NCBI GenBank assembly: GCA_900169235.1
Contig: FWCC01000064.1
Span: 124,001 to 188,000 of the forward strand
DNA: 64,000 nt
Origin: Zarea fungicola
Taxonomy: Eukaryota > Ascomycota > Sordariomycetes > Hypocreales > Cordycipitaceae
Direction: 5' to 3'
The position numbers and the translations under genes are program-made. Every line of letters begins with the position of its first letter. Within the stretch, counting starts at the first letter, position 1. A model generated the notes under the pieces. That model ran no database searches, was not told the DNA's origin, and was given only the letters and a program-made list of their open reading frames with translations. Below, piece after piece: positions 38,653-49,442 of this stretch.

Positions 38653-40882
38653 ATTCGTTAGCAAACTGCGCAGGAGTTCTTCGTTAGATCGGCACGAGGT
38701 TTGGACGGATACTGATTGCAACCTTGCCGGACAGTACTGTGCGCCAAAGGGTTTCTCTTAGAATATTTAACGCGCCAAGTCGCACACGCAAGTCTCGTAT
38801 GGCCTCAGCGGCGTTTATAGATCAACCGTATCCCAGTGCGACCCCGCAAACCTGCAAATAATCACCTGAAAATAAATGCCCGAGGGCTAAAGATAGAGAA
38901 GAAGCCTTCTTCTGAATTAACTCACGCAGCACTGGTAGCCCCGAAAAGCTTGTCATACCGTGGCTGTAAGACAGCCGTCCCAGAGGACTATGTAGGGCCT
39001 TATCAAGCGGCAAGGCGCTGTGAGTTATGTACAAACCAGGAATTTTGTTTGGGCTTTCTGGCGTCCAAAAGGCTTCCCGTGGCTCAGACGGACAGCGAAT
39101 TGGCTCGGCCTCGTTTGTTTTGTTCCACGAGTGAGTAGCTCCTCCCCCTCACATCTCCCATATCGAAATAGGAAGCTGCTTTGTCGCTGCTATTCGCAGC
39201 CTCGCAGGGGTGACAAGCCGCCAGGCAAGAAGCCCTCACGCCAGGGGCTCCCCTGATGAGCCCCGGGTGTCCAAAAGAAGAAGAACGGCGGCAATTGCCA
39301 GTTGTCTCTATCAGTAAAACAAGTGCACCTCCTTGTACTCAGTATTGGGCCATGTTGATATCTTAGTTGTTCTCGTATGGACGTGCGTGGCCTAGTCCGA
39401 AACGTAGCAGAAGTGGCCAAGCCTTAGCTGAGATGGCTCCTCTGTAGAGCGATGCCACTGTAGATCCCTCCCCGCCGCCCTGAGCTGGTCCAAATGATAG
39501 CGTTTGTTGCATGTCTCTTTTCTTTTTCTTTTTTGGGTTGTAATTCCGTTGGTTTCCCTGCGTAGAAACAAACTGTAACCAAGAATGGCTCAGCCAATGA
39601 CCTGGTCCACGATACTTGCTAATAAGGCGTAGAGGTTGCATTGCAATGTAGGTTTCAATTTAATTATTCTGCTCTGCGGCAGTTACTTGGGGTGTAAATT
39701 TAGGCGTGCAGCATGTGCGAGTCCGTTGGTGTCAATTACTCATTTGTGGCACCAGGACTCAATATACTGAGAGGGGGCAATTAACTAAAATACTTTCAAT
39801 CACCCCAGTAAACACGCTTTTGCGAAAGGACGGATCTATGAGCCTGTGATCTGTGAAAGGAAGGTCCGGTGTCCCAATTTAAAATGGCATGAACTTGTGC
39901 CGCCGAGCTGCATGACAAGTCAATTCTGGCTTTGGCTTGCGTGGTTCTCTTCTCTTCTTTGTCCATGCAAGTCAATAACGGAGACTGCCTTTGCCCCTGC
40001 ACATGCATGCTGTTGGAGTCATTTCGACGGCGGGCTCCGGCAGTGAGATTGTGGCATCTAACTGTCAGGCATTTGCCATCAAAGAGCACCGAAGCCCTTC
40101 ATCGGAGAGCGAGAAGCGCGCGCACCAAACCAATTTTTTTGCAGAGAAACGGACATGCAGAAAATTTTCTCTCTTCATAATGGGTGTTCTCGTCAAATTC
40201 ACTTACCCTCCTTCTCCACTGCGCGGTCTCCGAGCACGTTGGGCCCTCTTCTTATCGTTGCAATTACTGCGGTTGAGTGGAGTTTTGTGTCGGAAAGCGG
40301 ATGACGAGATTCATGTAGAAATGGCGCCGCTCTCGTACTTGGTCTTGTGAAGCACGTCTTATTCCAACAGTAAAGGATTCACAGGCCGGCGAACAAATAT
40401 TGGCGGGAAGGCTCCAAAGATGCAAGCTTGTGTTGGTCGTTGATTGCTTTGGTTGAAAGCGGAAAATGGTGAAACCAACTTTCCGCAGCCACGCGACGCA
40501 ATCTCAAGAGTTGAAAAATGGCTGATCAGTGGCTAGTCCCAGTAAAGCTTCCTTAATCATGTATGTAGAGCGTTCCCTAATTAGCAACTCCCCGCACCCG
40601 CTTCTCCTGTTACAATGTGTGGCCAACGCTTATTTTGTCGTTAAAGGTGCTACCCATCGCAAGAGAAGCCAGCATAGTATTTGAAAATGCTGGTCATTCG
40701 ATCGTTGATTTGATATGAAGAAATCGCAGTAAAAGCAAAACGCCATGGCTTTTGCACGCCACAGACGGAAGTTGGGGGCGCACATTCTGGAAGGAGTGCC
40801 AAGCGGCCTAATTTTCCAATGTTGAGACACGATGACAGAACTGGCCCAAGACATTTCTCTCGGTGCTATTGATAGACATGTA

Positions 40883-41125
40883 CAGTGGGTGGCAGTAAGT
40901 ATTTGACCCCTTCGAGGTATCTACTTGCGACTAGCCCAAATAGGAAGCTACTATAACGCTGCTTTTATTAGCTTTTGCATAACCCTATCCCTGAGAGAGG
41001 TTACAGTGGATTTACAGTGGACTGTCTTAATCAGTCTAAAGCGGCAGTGTTTTGATTTCTATTTTAGGTTAGCTTATGCGCCAGAAGATACCTGGTAGGG
41101 GTCAAATACTTCTTGCCACCCACTG
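40883..41125. mobile_element. MITE with Tc1/mariner-like TA target duplication
   Basis: A 243-bp element with imperfect terminal inverted repeats of about 38-40 bp. Both ends start CAGTGGGTGGCA, then two bases differ (GT versus AG), then AAGTATTTGACCCCT, then AGGTATCT after a 3-base mismatch. TA dinucleotides flank it (40881-40882 and 41126-41127), the target duplication of Tc1/mariner/pogo transposases. It has no coding capacity, so it would move only with a transposase supplied elsewhere. Two internal TTACAGTGGA copies resemble the outer ends. Confidence 0.88.
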
Positions 41126-43174
41126 TAGGTCTCGCCTGGTCCGGTATTTCATCCAATGCTTATAGGTGAGCATATTCCATACCTTGTCTGTCCTCTGCAG
41201 AGCCGGACTTGGGACGGCAGGTAGTGACACCACCCAACCCATCTATTTTAGCCGACCGAGGATAATTTTTTTTTCTTTTCATGAGCTGACAGGACCACCC
41301 GGCAGTCTTGGGCGACCTTGCCCGTTGGCGCTGCCCACCGCCATTAAACTCGTTTCGCGTCCGTACCAGGGCCGATGACCAGTAGGCTTCCTCTCTCGTA
41401 TGGGGCGGCGCCACAACGCCAAAGCGGCTTGGGCCAAAGTCCAGGACTCGCATCAGGTACGGCAATGGCCGCTATTTTTCCGCCGCTGCGTTTTGCAGTT
41501 GGCGCAGCCTGAGTCGCGGTTCCACCACTCAGTAATCTTTCCCTTCCACAGCGCGCCCTCGAAACGGGATGGCAGTGCTCTCGACGATGGCCTGTAGATA
41601 AGCATCCAACTATGTCAGATGTCCATACCTCCCTCTGGTACAATCTGTAGCCTGATTTGCGCAGAAGATTGGGCTTGCACAAAGTAAGCATGTCTAGTGA
41701 GCAGAAGCGAACAACCCGACCTCCAGTAATGTGCGAGAGGATTTAACACCACTCGTAATACCTCTGTCATGCCCACAGCGCTAGCCGTTGTCTGCTTCAG
41801 CTCGTGCTGTACCCACAAGACCTGGTGCCCGCCCTGCAATCCCCCAGGATCTTGGATCTTGTTCGCGTTCAGGGTCGACGAAACTCTGCCTCGCTGTCAT
41901 GTGGGAAAGTGGTGAGAAACACTTTGCATTGACGACAAGCGCAATCTCTCGGTCCGTCTTCTGCAGACAGACACCAGTCGTCCGAGTTAAATGACGAGCG
42001 AGGCGCGCTCTCGTCGGGCTCTCCGGACTCACCACATCGTCCTTCTTTTGGCCTGGGTGGCGCTGCCCGGCTTGTCCTGGTACCAAGTTTGTCCGTCTGT
42101 AGCAACCAGCACGCCACGCCACACACCACACCATCCCACCCACCACACTTGGCCCAAAGGATTGCTTCTCGAAAAGCTTGTGGGGTCGTAGTGACAAGGC
42201 TCTTACTTGCGTGGATGGTGCGCCCCAGCTGTGCCCTCCCCGGAGCAGCTGTGTGCGGGATCGAGCCAGGGGGGCTGTATCAGTGCTTGTTGATTGGCGC
42301 TGCCTGCTCGTGTGTGTGGTGGCTTGAGCCATATCACCTTCTCTTTCAGGCCGACGGTCGCTTTTCCTCACATGCTGTCTGCCCCCCTAGCAGGCTTCCT
42401 CACACAATGGCTGGCAGCCCTACTCCATTTCCCCCAGTCCGATAGCCTTGGTTGTTAATAGTTGTTCTGTAGCGCTGTAGTCTTCGTTCCCCCAGCCCGC
42501 GTTAGGTTACATCCCCCTCTCCCAGACTCGCCTGTCTACCCTCTCTCTCCACTCCCCGCTGCCTCTCTGGTCCTTATCTAGCTCTTCGAACACTGCCAAC
42601 CGGTGAGGCACAACGGCGGTTCATTTCGACTCGTCTATCGTCTTTTTTCACGTCTCAAAAGTCATTTGCTAACAGTCCGTTCCTCCTTATCGGTCGAGTT
42701 GAAGCATTCTGTCGCAGGCCCTGCTCTGTGTGCCTTGGTCCTCTCACCCAGCCGGCGCGCACACTCTATTTCGCCTCTCACTGCCTCCAGCCAATCTCAA
42801 CAACTGCCAACCACAACCAACCAGGCTTATCACGCCCTCCAGAATTTGGATTTTGTCTCCTCTGCATGATATATCGCCGCGGGCTTCTTTCCCCTCTCTG
42901 CAGTCGCACCGTCGCCTGATCTCTGCCGTCTCACGTACTTTACCATACGCTGTACTACTAGCATGGGCCACGTCGTTGAACCTCTCCACAGCTTCCGTTG
43001 AATTTTTTGTTCCTGTCCTAGGCTTTCCTTGGTTTGTCGGCTCACGAGTGATGCCTTCTCGTCTTGAGAACTGACGGTATCGGCCACGGCTACCCTCTCG
43101 CCTGACCCCCTCATTAACTTCACTGCCTGCACCGCAACAAGGCAGGCTTACCCCAGTGCTGGGGCATTATAACC

Positions 43175-46146
43175 ATGTTTGACCCTGATTCGGACAAATC
43201 GCGAGCATCCGGCTTCTCGCTCGATGGCTTTTCAAATGTGAGAGACAACGGCTATTTTCCTATGGGAGATGGCCTAGGTTCAATCGCGCCGTCGCAGCTC
43301 TCGAGAGCACCCGACGACATACCCCGGATGGAACCCCACGCCATGGACTGGACACCAACGCCAACCGGACACGCATCGCATTTCCACCGGAGCAATCACA
43401 CGGATATGCATGACCAAGAAGATCTTATTGACTTTGGCGATGTTGAGCCGACTTCTGCAGAAATTAGTGGTGTAGGACGTTTGGTTGCTCAATTTGAAAG
43501 CAAAGACTATGTGCCCCCATTGCCGCCGAGGCCCATTGCTAATACTGCACCGAGCCCTGCTGAAACAAACCCTTCTTTAACAAACTCTTCTTTTTCCTCA
43601 TACTTTGGAAGCTTGAACAACGCAGCGCATGCCAATCACATGCCAAGTCCCGTCGGCAGCCCGGTTGAATCACATTACGGCTCGTTTGGAGATGTTCTTT
43701 CCAGGATAACAAGCCCTCAGGATATAAACAGTTTAGACGCCGGCTCACCACTAGTGACCTTTGGTGCATTTCCGGATGCTCGCATCTCAAGTCCACATAT
43801 CAGCGCCTTTCGATCACACGTCCACAGCCTGTCACAATTTGCTTCTGTCGACAGAAACAGGAGCCCATTTGGACTCGAGTCCAGGAATGACTCAGATTCT
43901 GGGAACCTTGATAAAGAATCCGAACTCTTTGGTGACGTCGAGCGCAATATTGTCACGTTTTTAAAGGGAGAGCTTGACAGTGGGCATCGACAACAAGACA
44001 TGCCGCCCAATCAAGAGCAGCATCAACCTGTTCAACATGTTGCTCCTAAACAGCTTCAACAGCTGACTCAACAGTCGACACTGCAATTTAACCATCAATC
44101 AGCCAAGCAGGTCAACCCGCAATCGAGCCATCAACAAAGCCAACAGCAACAGAACCAGCCGCAACAAATTACTGCTGCTACACCCACCACAACTGGCACG
44201 CCGGGATTCTCAATATGGCGCCCCCCCGCGTCTCCCGAAATCAAGATGGAATCCCCGACGAGCAGCCCCGTGTTGCAAGCGAAGAGCATTTTTGAAAAAC
44301 CACCAATTCCGCCAAAGCCCAAGCCCAAGGCCATTGTGAACACGCCAAACCAACTCACTCTCGACTTTAGCTCGACTATCAACGCCAAAGGGAAAGCTTC
44401 AGTTAAGCCACCTAAACCGCCCAAGCCACCCCGTTCAAGACTGCAGCTACCTCCTCTACCACCTCCCCGCCCGCAAGCCGATGCAAACAACTTCATCATG
44501 AGCCCCGGCAGTGAATACATCCCAGCAACACCGGCAACACCAGCGACGCCTTCGACTGTAGCGGATGTCGCGTCTCCCGGACCATCGGTAGGAGCTCTTC
44601 CAACAAGTTCTCACAGTTGAAAGGCACTAACATCCATCTTAGACACTGAGGCAAGCAGTTTCGGCGCTCCGGGGCCCCAGCCTTCGTCCAGGCAGGGAAC
44701 TGGTACCAGCAGAGACTTGGGAACAACATAAAGGAACGATTCGCGCGTTGTATCTGGAGGACCGCAAGCCTCTCAAGGAAGTCATGTCGATCATGGCAGA
44801 AAAATACAACTTCCAGGCAACGTATGCCAAACTCATAACTTATATCAAGACGCAAGCTCACCAATTTTAGTCCCAAAATGTACAAGACGAGATTTTCGCA
44901 GTGGGGGTTTGTCAAGAATAACACAGAGGACGAAGTAAAGAAACTACTTTCAATGAAGTTTCAACGCGATGCTGAGGGCAAAATTTCCGAATTTGTACGG
45001 AATGGTCGGGTGGTGAATCTTGGGACATATCTCAAACGCAAGGGCGTGACGGAGTACGATCTCATTGACTTTGAACAGCCTGCCGATCTGCCAGCACATA
45101 TCCGATGTAGAACCCCGACACCACCACCGGCTCCTGTTTACTTCCGAGCACCCGACTTGGTCCGCGCCCAAGAGTTGCTCGTTGGTAACATCCGTAAAGC
45201 ATTCCTCCAATGCCGTCAATTCGAATCCGACATCAACTCCCAAATCGGTTGGACAACACTCCAGGCCTGGGGTGCCTGGTCATCCGATCTCCTTTTGGAA
45301 GCCAACTTTTTCTTCGAAGCGTTGGATGCTGATACTGGCGGTCAGTGTCTGATGCGAGCCTTCAAGCAGCTGGAGGAGGATCTCAAGACACTCACTCCGC
45401 TGGGTATTTTTGAGTTGCTATCAGGTATGGTGAATCGTGATCTGGGTCTGATCACCGCGCTCTGCAAATACCTTGCTGCGCACTCGACAACCAACCTGGA
45501 ACGTGCACACCCCCTGCGAGTTGTCTTTGGCTGCCTGTACGATGTTCAGCAGAAGCATGGCGCTGCAATTCTCTCCGAGTTGCTTTGGGGCTGCGCTCCA
45601 CTGGTCGCCAATGAGCTGGAGGCGATCTATGGAAGACGGCATCCGTATGTTGTCAGGGCTTGGCTTGACCTGGCTTATTTCAACAGCCATGTTAACATCG
45701 ATAGACTTCAGAAGATTGCACTTGAACTGCGCCTTGTCCAGAAACAACTGGAACAGCAGAACGGCCCTACTGACCCGGAAGTGCTGATCGTTCGTTATGC
45801 CATCCTGCAATTGATGTACGCAACGGAGCCTAAATCAGACAACACAAAGCACGCCACCACCGAGCTCTGGCATACGTTGAAGAGCATGAAGGTGTTGTTC
45901 CGGATACGCGACTCCAAATCCAATGCATACTGCTTTCATAGTCCTGTTCGCCTGAACCCGTGGACAAAACGTTGTCGGCGCCGGTACGACGCTGCTGTGG
46001 CTATTTTTGAAGACCACCTTGGCGTCAAGCTCCATCCTTACTTTGAAGAAGATCTCCATACTTCATTGCATGAGCTGGAAGCGCACGACTCGTTCGCGAC
46101 AGCGCTTGAACAATCCAACTACGGTAATCGACTGGGTTATATATGA
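43175..46146 (+). CDS. Clr5-domain protein with long disordered N-terminus
   Basis: 955 aa from three exons, 43175-44587, 44643-44821 and 44871-46146. The middle exon is 179 nt and completes the Clr5 domain: ETWEQHKGTIRALYLEDRKP in exon 2, then QAT-PKMYKTRFSQWGFVKN across intron 2 (domain about 496-548). The Clr5 domain is named after fission yeast Clr5 (heterochromatin and gene silencing) and is common, with unknown biochemistry, in filamentous ascomycetes. Residues 1-470 are low-complexity: Ser/Pro/Asn-rich, then Gln-rich (about 270-325), then proline-rich with KPPKPPKPPR and PPLPPPRP, which could bind SH3 or WW domains. Residues 580-955 are helical and repeat-like (LYDVQQKHGAAILSELLWG, LEAIYGRRHPYVVRAWLDLA), as in Clr5 proteins with TPR-like tails. 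A nuclear regulatory role is inferred only from the domain. Confidence 0.85.
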
Positions 46147-47232
46147 GCCGGTTCTCGGATTCCCTGTCAAGGTACCGTTGGGTACCCTTTCCTTCCTTAA
46201 TAATATATATACAAAACTCCTCTGCATGGCTGCTGCGAAAGCCAGAAAACCATATACGCAGAAGGTACGACGAACGCACGACATTTTCCTCTTACTTTTC
46301 TTCTTTTTGATAACGTCGACTATCTTGCATGAAAGCCATCATTCGAAGCGTTTTCTTGTTGATATTGTCGCGTCGGGATATTAAAACTTTTCTGCTAATT
46401 TTCCCCGCATCCTGCCTGTTTCTTGTGGGTTTGCATATTTCATTGCGCCTTTTTCTTATTCTTACATTGCGCCAGACCAGGCGTTTTTCTTGAATATCCA
46501 TGGAGTCGGAGGTGATGTCGCTGGCATAGGTGCACGGCGTTCATTATTTCTGTTGTACAATTAGTCAAATATTTTGATGGCAAAAGCGCCTGAAACGAGA
46601 AATGACGATACCAATGTGGCAGAAGGCCAGTTCTTTTTTTTTTTTTTGGTGGGTGTCGGGGTCCTATTCAGCTACGAGCGATGAGCATTTTCTTTCCTTT
46701 CAGTATTTTTTTTTTCGGGGCTGATGATGGCAGCAGAGGCATAAGCGGGTAGGAGTGATGAGACAGGAAAAAATCGTGAGAGTTTTCGTTAATAAGATAT
46801 TTGCGCTTGATGCTCCGTGCTAGTACCTTGCTTCCGTGGCATCGACACCTTCCTTGGCCGGCGGCAGTTGTCAGCACCTGCACATACTTGCATGTCGTGC
46901 TGTTTCTGCTACTACTTTCAACACATAGAGATTGGAGGTTCGCCATCAAATTATTTCCATTTATTTCGTATTTGCATAAAAAACTGTCTAGCAATTCAAG
47001 CTTTTGACGTCCACCATTGGTCACTGCTGTCACCGGCCCGTTAGACTGGCAGATGTTAGTGGAGCCGCCCTCTGGACAACGCCTTTGCACCTTGCTGTTG
47101 GCCAAAATTTGCCCTTGGACACGCCTGCGCAAGCATCCCAGCCATGCATTCACTTCATTGTCCTTGTAAGCTGGTGGGGAGCACATGCATTAGATTCTAT
47201 TCATCATATAGAACTGTCAAGGGCGAGTACAG
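46147..47232. other. intergenic between Clr5-domain gene and TRM61-like gene
   Basis: About 1.1 kb with T-runs (about 46632-46646) and no supported gene. A possible upstream coding exon for the next gene (47051 to about 47166) is discussed under findings. Confidence 0.45.
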
Positions 47233-48528
47233 ATGCTGCTAAGTTCTGATCTGGAGCCGGTGTTAATGACCGAAACAGAGTTCGACGTCCTCTTTCTTCG
47301 CCAGCAAGGAGTCAAGTTTCCGAAATGGCACCTCACAGCACCAATTCGACACAACAGCCGTGTTAGACTTTCCTATGGCGCTTCTGTTGCTGCATCCGAT
47401 CTCATCGGAAAGCAAATTCTTGAGCGCACTGTGGATAGCAAAGGCAATGCTGTAGTAATACACGAGCCAACGCTCTCAAGCTATATTGTCAATTCCCAGA
47501 GAAGCGCGACACCGGTATGCTGGTTTTTACATATTCCTTTCTCCTCTTTGCTTTGGATCCAAACGCTTATTTGTTCCCTTCCCTCTCGTCCTTGAGCACA
47601 GATTTACCCAAGTGATGCCGAGACCATCGTCGCTCTGCTTGATCTCAATCTTGCTCGTCCAGGAGAAGATGAAAGCGACGGCGATGTCCCTTTTGAAGTC
47701 TTTGAAGCCGGTACCGGCATGGGCAGCCTGAGCCTACACATTGCTCGCGCTATCCATGCAGCCAACCCGCCCGTCTCAGCCAACTTGCGAGACCTCCTCC
47801 GTAGCAGCCCACTGTCGCGGAACGCAGCGACGAGCGCGAGCGGTATGCTCGATCTCAGCGCTGACGACGCCGCGCTGCTATCCACGTACAAGGGCTCTCG
47901 TCGTGCCATCCTACAGACTCTGGACCGCAACGGCAAGCACACACGTGCGGCGTACAAGTTCATTCGCAATTTCCGGCGCGCACAGTACCTTGCTGACATG
48001 GATTTCCACGTTGGTTCGATCGACAACTACGTATCTGCGCGACTCGAGGCGTCCAGTGGTCAACCTATCTTCTCCCGCGCGGTCCTAGACCTACCCTCGG
48101 CGCACGAGCACGCTGAGAAGCTCATACAGTCGCTGCACCAGAATGCCATTCTGATACTCTTCAACCCCTCCATTAGTCAAATCGCTGAGTTCCAGTCCTG
48201 GGCCATCGAGAGCAAGCTGCCATTACACTTGGAAAAAGTCCTCGAGCTGCCCACCACGTCTACGGCAGATGGTGTGCGTGACGGCGGTTGCGGCGGTAGA
48301 CACTGGGATGTCAAGATTATCACACCCAAGACAGCAGCAAATGAGGCTGTCGAGGATGACGGGGAAGCGACACCAGCAACTACGCCGGAGCCAGTGTTGG
48401 TCATGCGGCCTAAAGTTGGTGGCCGCGTTGCTGGAGGCGGCTTTATTGCCGTATATCGAAAATGGCCAGCTCGGAGCAATCAGTCACAAGCCGAAGAGGA
48501 ACAGGATGAAAGCGATATGGAGCCGTAA
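47233..48528 (+). CDS. TRM61/GCD14-like SAM-dependent methyltransferase
   Basis: Class I methyltransferase resembling the catalytic subunit of tRNA m1A58 methyltransferase. Two exons, 47233-47514 and 47602-48528, give 402 aa; the phase-0 intron joins NSQRSATP to IYPSDAETIVALLDL. An N-terminal barrel-like part (FLRQQGVKFPKWHLTAPIRH; SYIVNSQRSATPIYPSDA resembles the family's pre-catalytic segment) precedes motif I, VFEAGTGMGSLSLHIARAI (about 127-145). A later strand, AVLDLPSAHEHAEKL, fits the DxP(x) region of the family. An insertion of about 60 residues after motif I (about 150-205) is unusual compared with yeast Trm61 and suggests the divergent, possibly mitochondrial, branch in filamentous fungi. 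The start is uncertain: the ATG at 47233 follows an AG acceptor-like sequence, and an upstream basic exon could exist. Confidence 0.75.
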
Positions 48529-49442
48529 ATATCGAGTTAAATTTACAACAGTATACACATTGTACTATACGGATAGAAAAATTGTACACTATGAAGGATA
48601 TGTGAATAAAAGAATGTTGGCATTTACAAAGGAAAACCAGACCCATATATACTACAAGACAGTAAATAAAATTCGATTATCATACCCGCCTGCTAAATTA
48701 TGCTCTCGCTGTTAAAGCAACCAATGATGTTCATGGGGTATCTATAATGCGTATTTGCACAACAAGCCCAAAGTATTAATATAAAAAACCCGTTTTTGTT
48801 TCCCTCAATGTCGTACCATCATAAAACCCGTGAAACCGAAAAAAAAAAGATGTCAAATATATATTCCGTCCTTATCCCAGCCAGCTAGAAGCAAAACGCG
48901 AAGAATGACAAGATGAGGGAAGGCAAGAGACGCTAAATGTGCCTAAGTAACCAGAGACAAGAAAGGAAAAGTGTTAAAAAAAAGTCGAAATGTCAAAATC
49001 AGACGGGCAAGCAAAGCCGGCGTCCTCAGGAAGCACAATGTCCAGCATTCCGCTTCCATAGTTGTACACACAGGAACAACTCGAGAGAAGTGAACATTGG
49101 TTATTAACTGGACCGCGCAGTTCTGTTCCAACAGCCAAAAAGGAAAAAAAAAAAAAAAAGGTAAAATTTCCCTCCCAAAATATGGGATCCGCATTATTTC
49201 GTTCGGGCGTGAGCCCTTCGCGTGTAACTGACAAACCGTTTTATGTTGTTATCGGTAAATAGTCTTCCCGTGCTTAAAATGGTTGTTCATACCACCCACC
49301 AGCCCAACGGCATAGGTTGAGTAGCCAAGCTTGCGCTCTTCTGGTAGCATTTTCTCTAATAGAGAGAGAGAGAGAGAGAGAGACAAAATAAGAAAAGTGT
49401 TGGGGGGGGAAGAGGGAAAGAGATATTACAGTCACCCACTGC
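48529..49442. other. convergent 3' flank, TRM61-like / methyltransferase-like giant
   Basis: About 0.9 kb between facing stop codons. It holds A-runs (about 48839-48848, 49143-49159) and a GA microsatellite (about 49361-49382). No gene supported. Confidence 0.5.
49361..49382. repeat. GA dinucleotide microsatellite
   Basis: About eleven GA units within the 3' flank of the methyltransferase-like gene. Confidence 0.8.

Larger units (their letters stand above)
36846..43174. other. 6.3 kb gene-free stretch upstream of the Clr5-domain gene
   Basis: Contains a MITE (40883-41125), a 9-bp-stem hairpin at 38631-38652 and short frames only. From about 42450 to 43174 the strand is strongly pyrimidine-rich, typical of a fungal leader region. 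The longest frame (41781-42371, minus) lacks any family feature. Confidence 0.5.

Noticed and set aside
38588..38761. Small frame ending CNLAGQYCAPKGFS, cysteine-containing
   Set aside because: Two cysteines only, no secretion signal, and the hairpin at 38631 explains part of the composition. Not enough to call a gene.
41781..42371. 196-codon minus-strand frame upstream of the Clr5-domain gene
   Set aside because: Low-complexity Arg/Ser/Gly composition, no family motif, lies in a promoter region; likely chance in GC-richer DNA.
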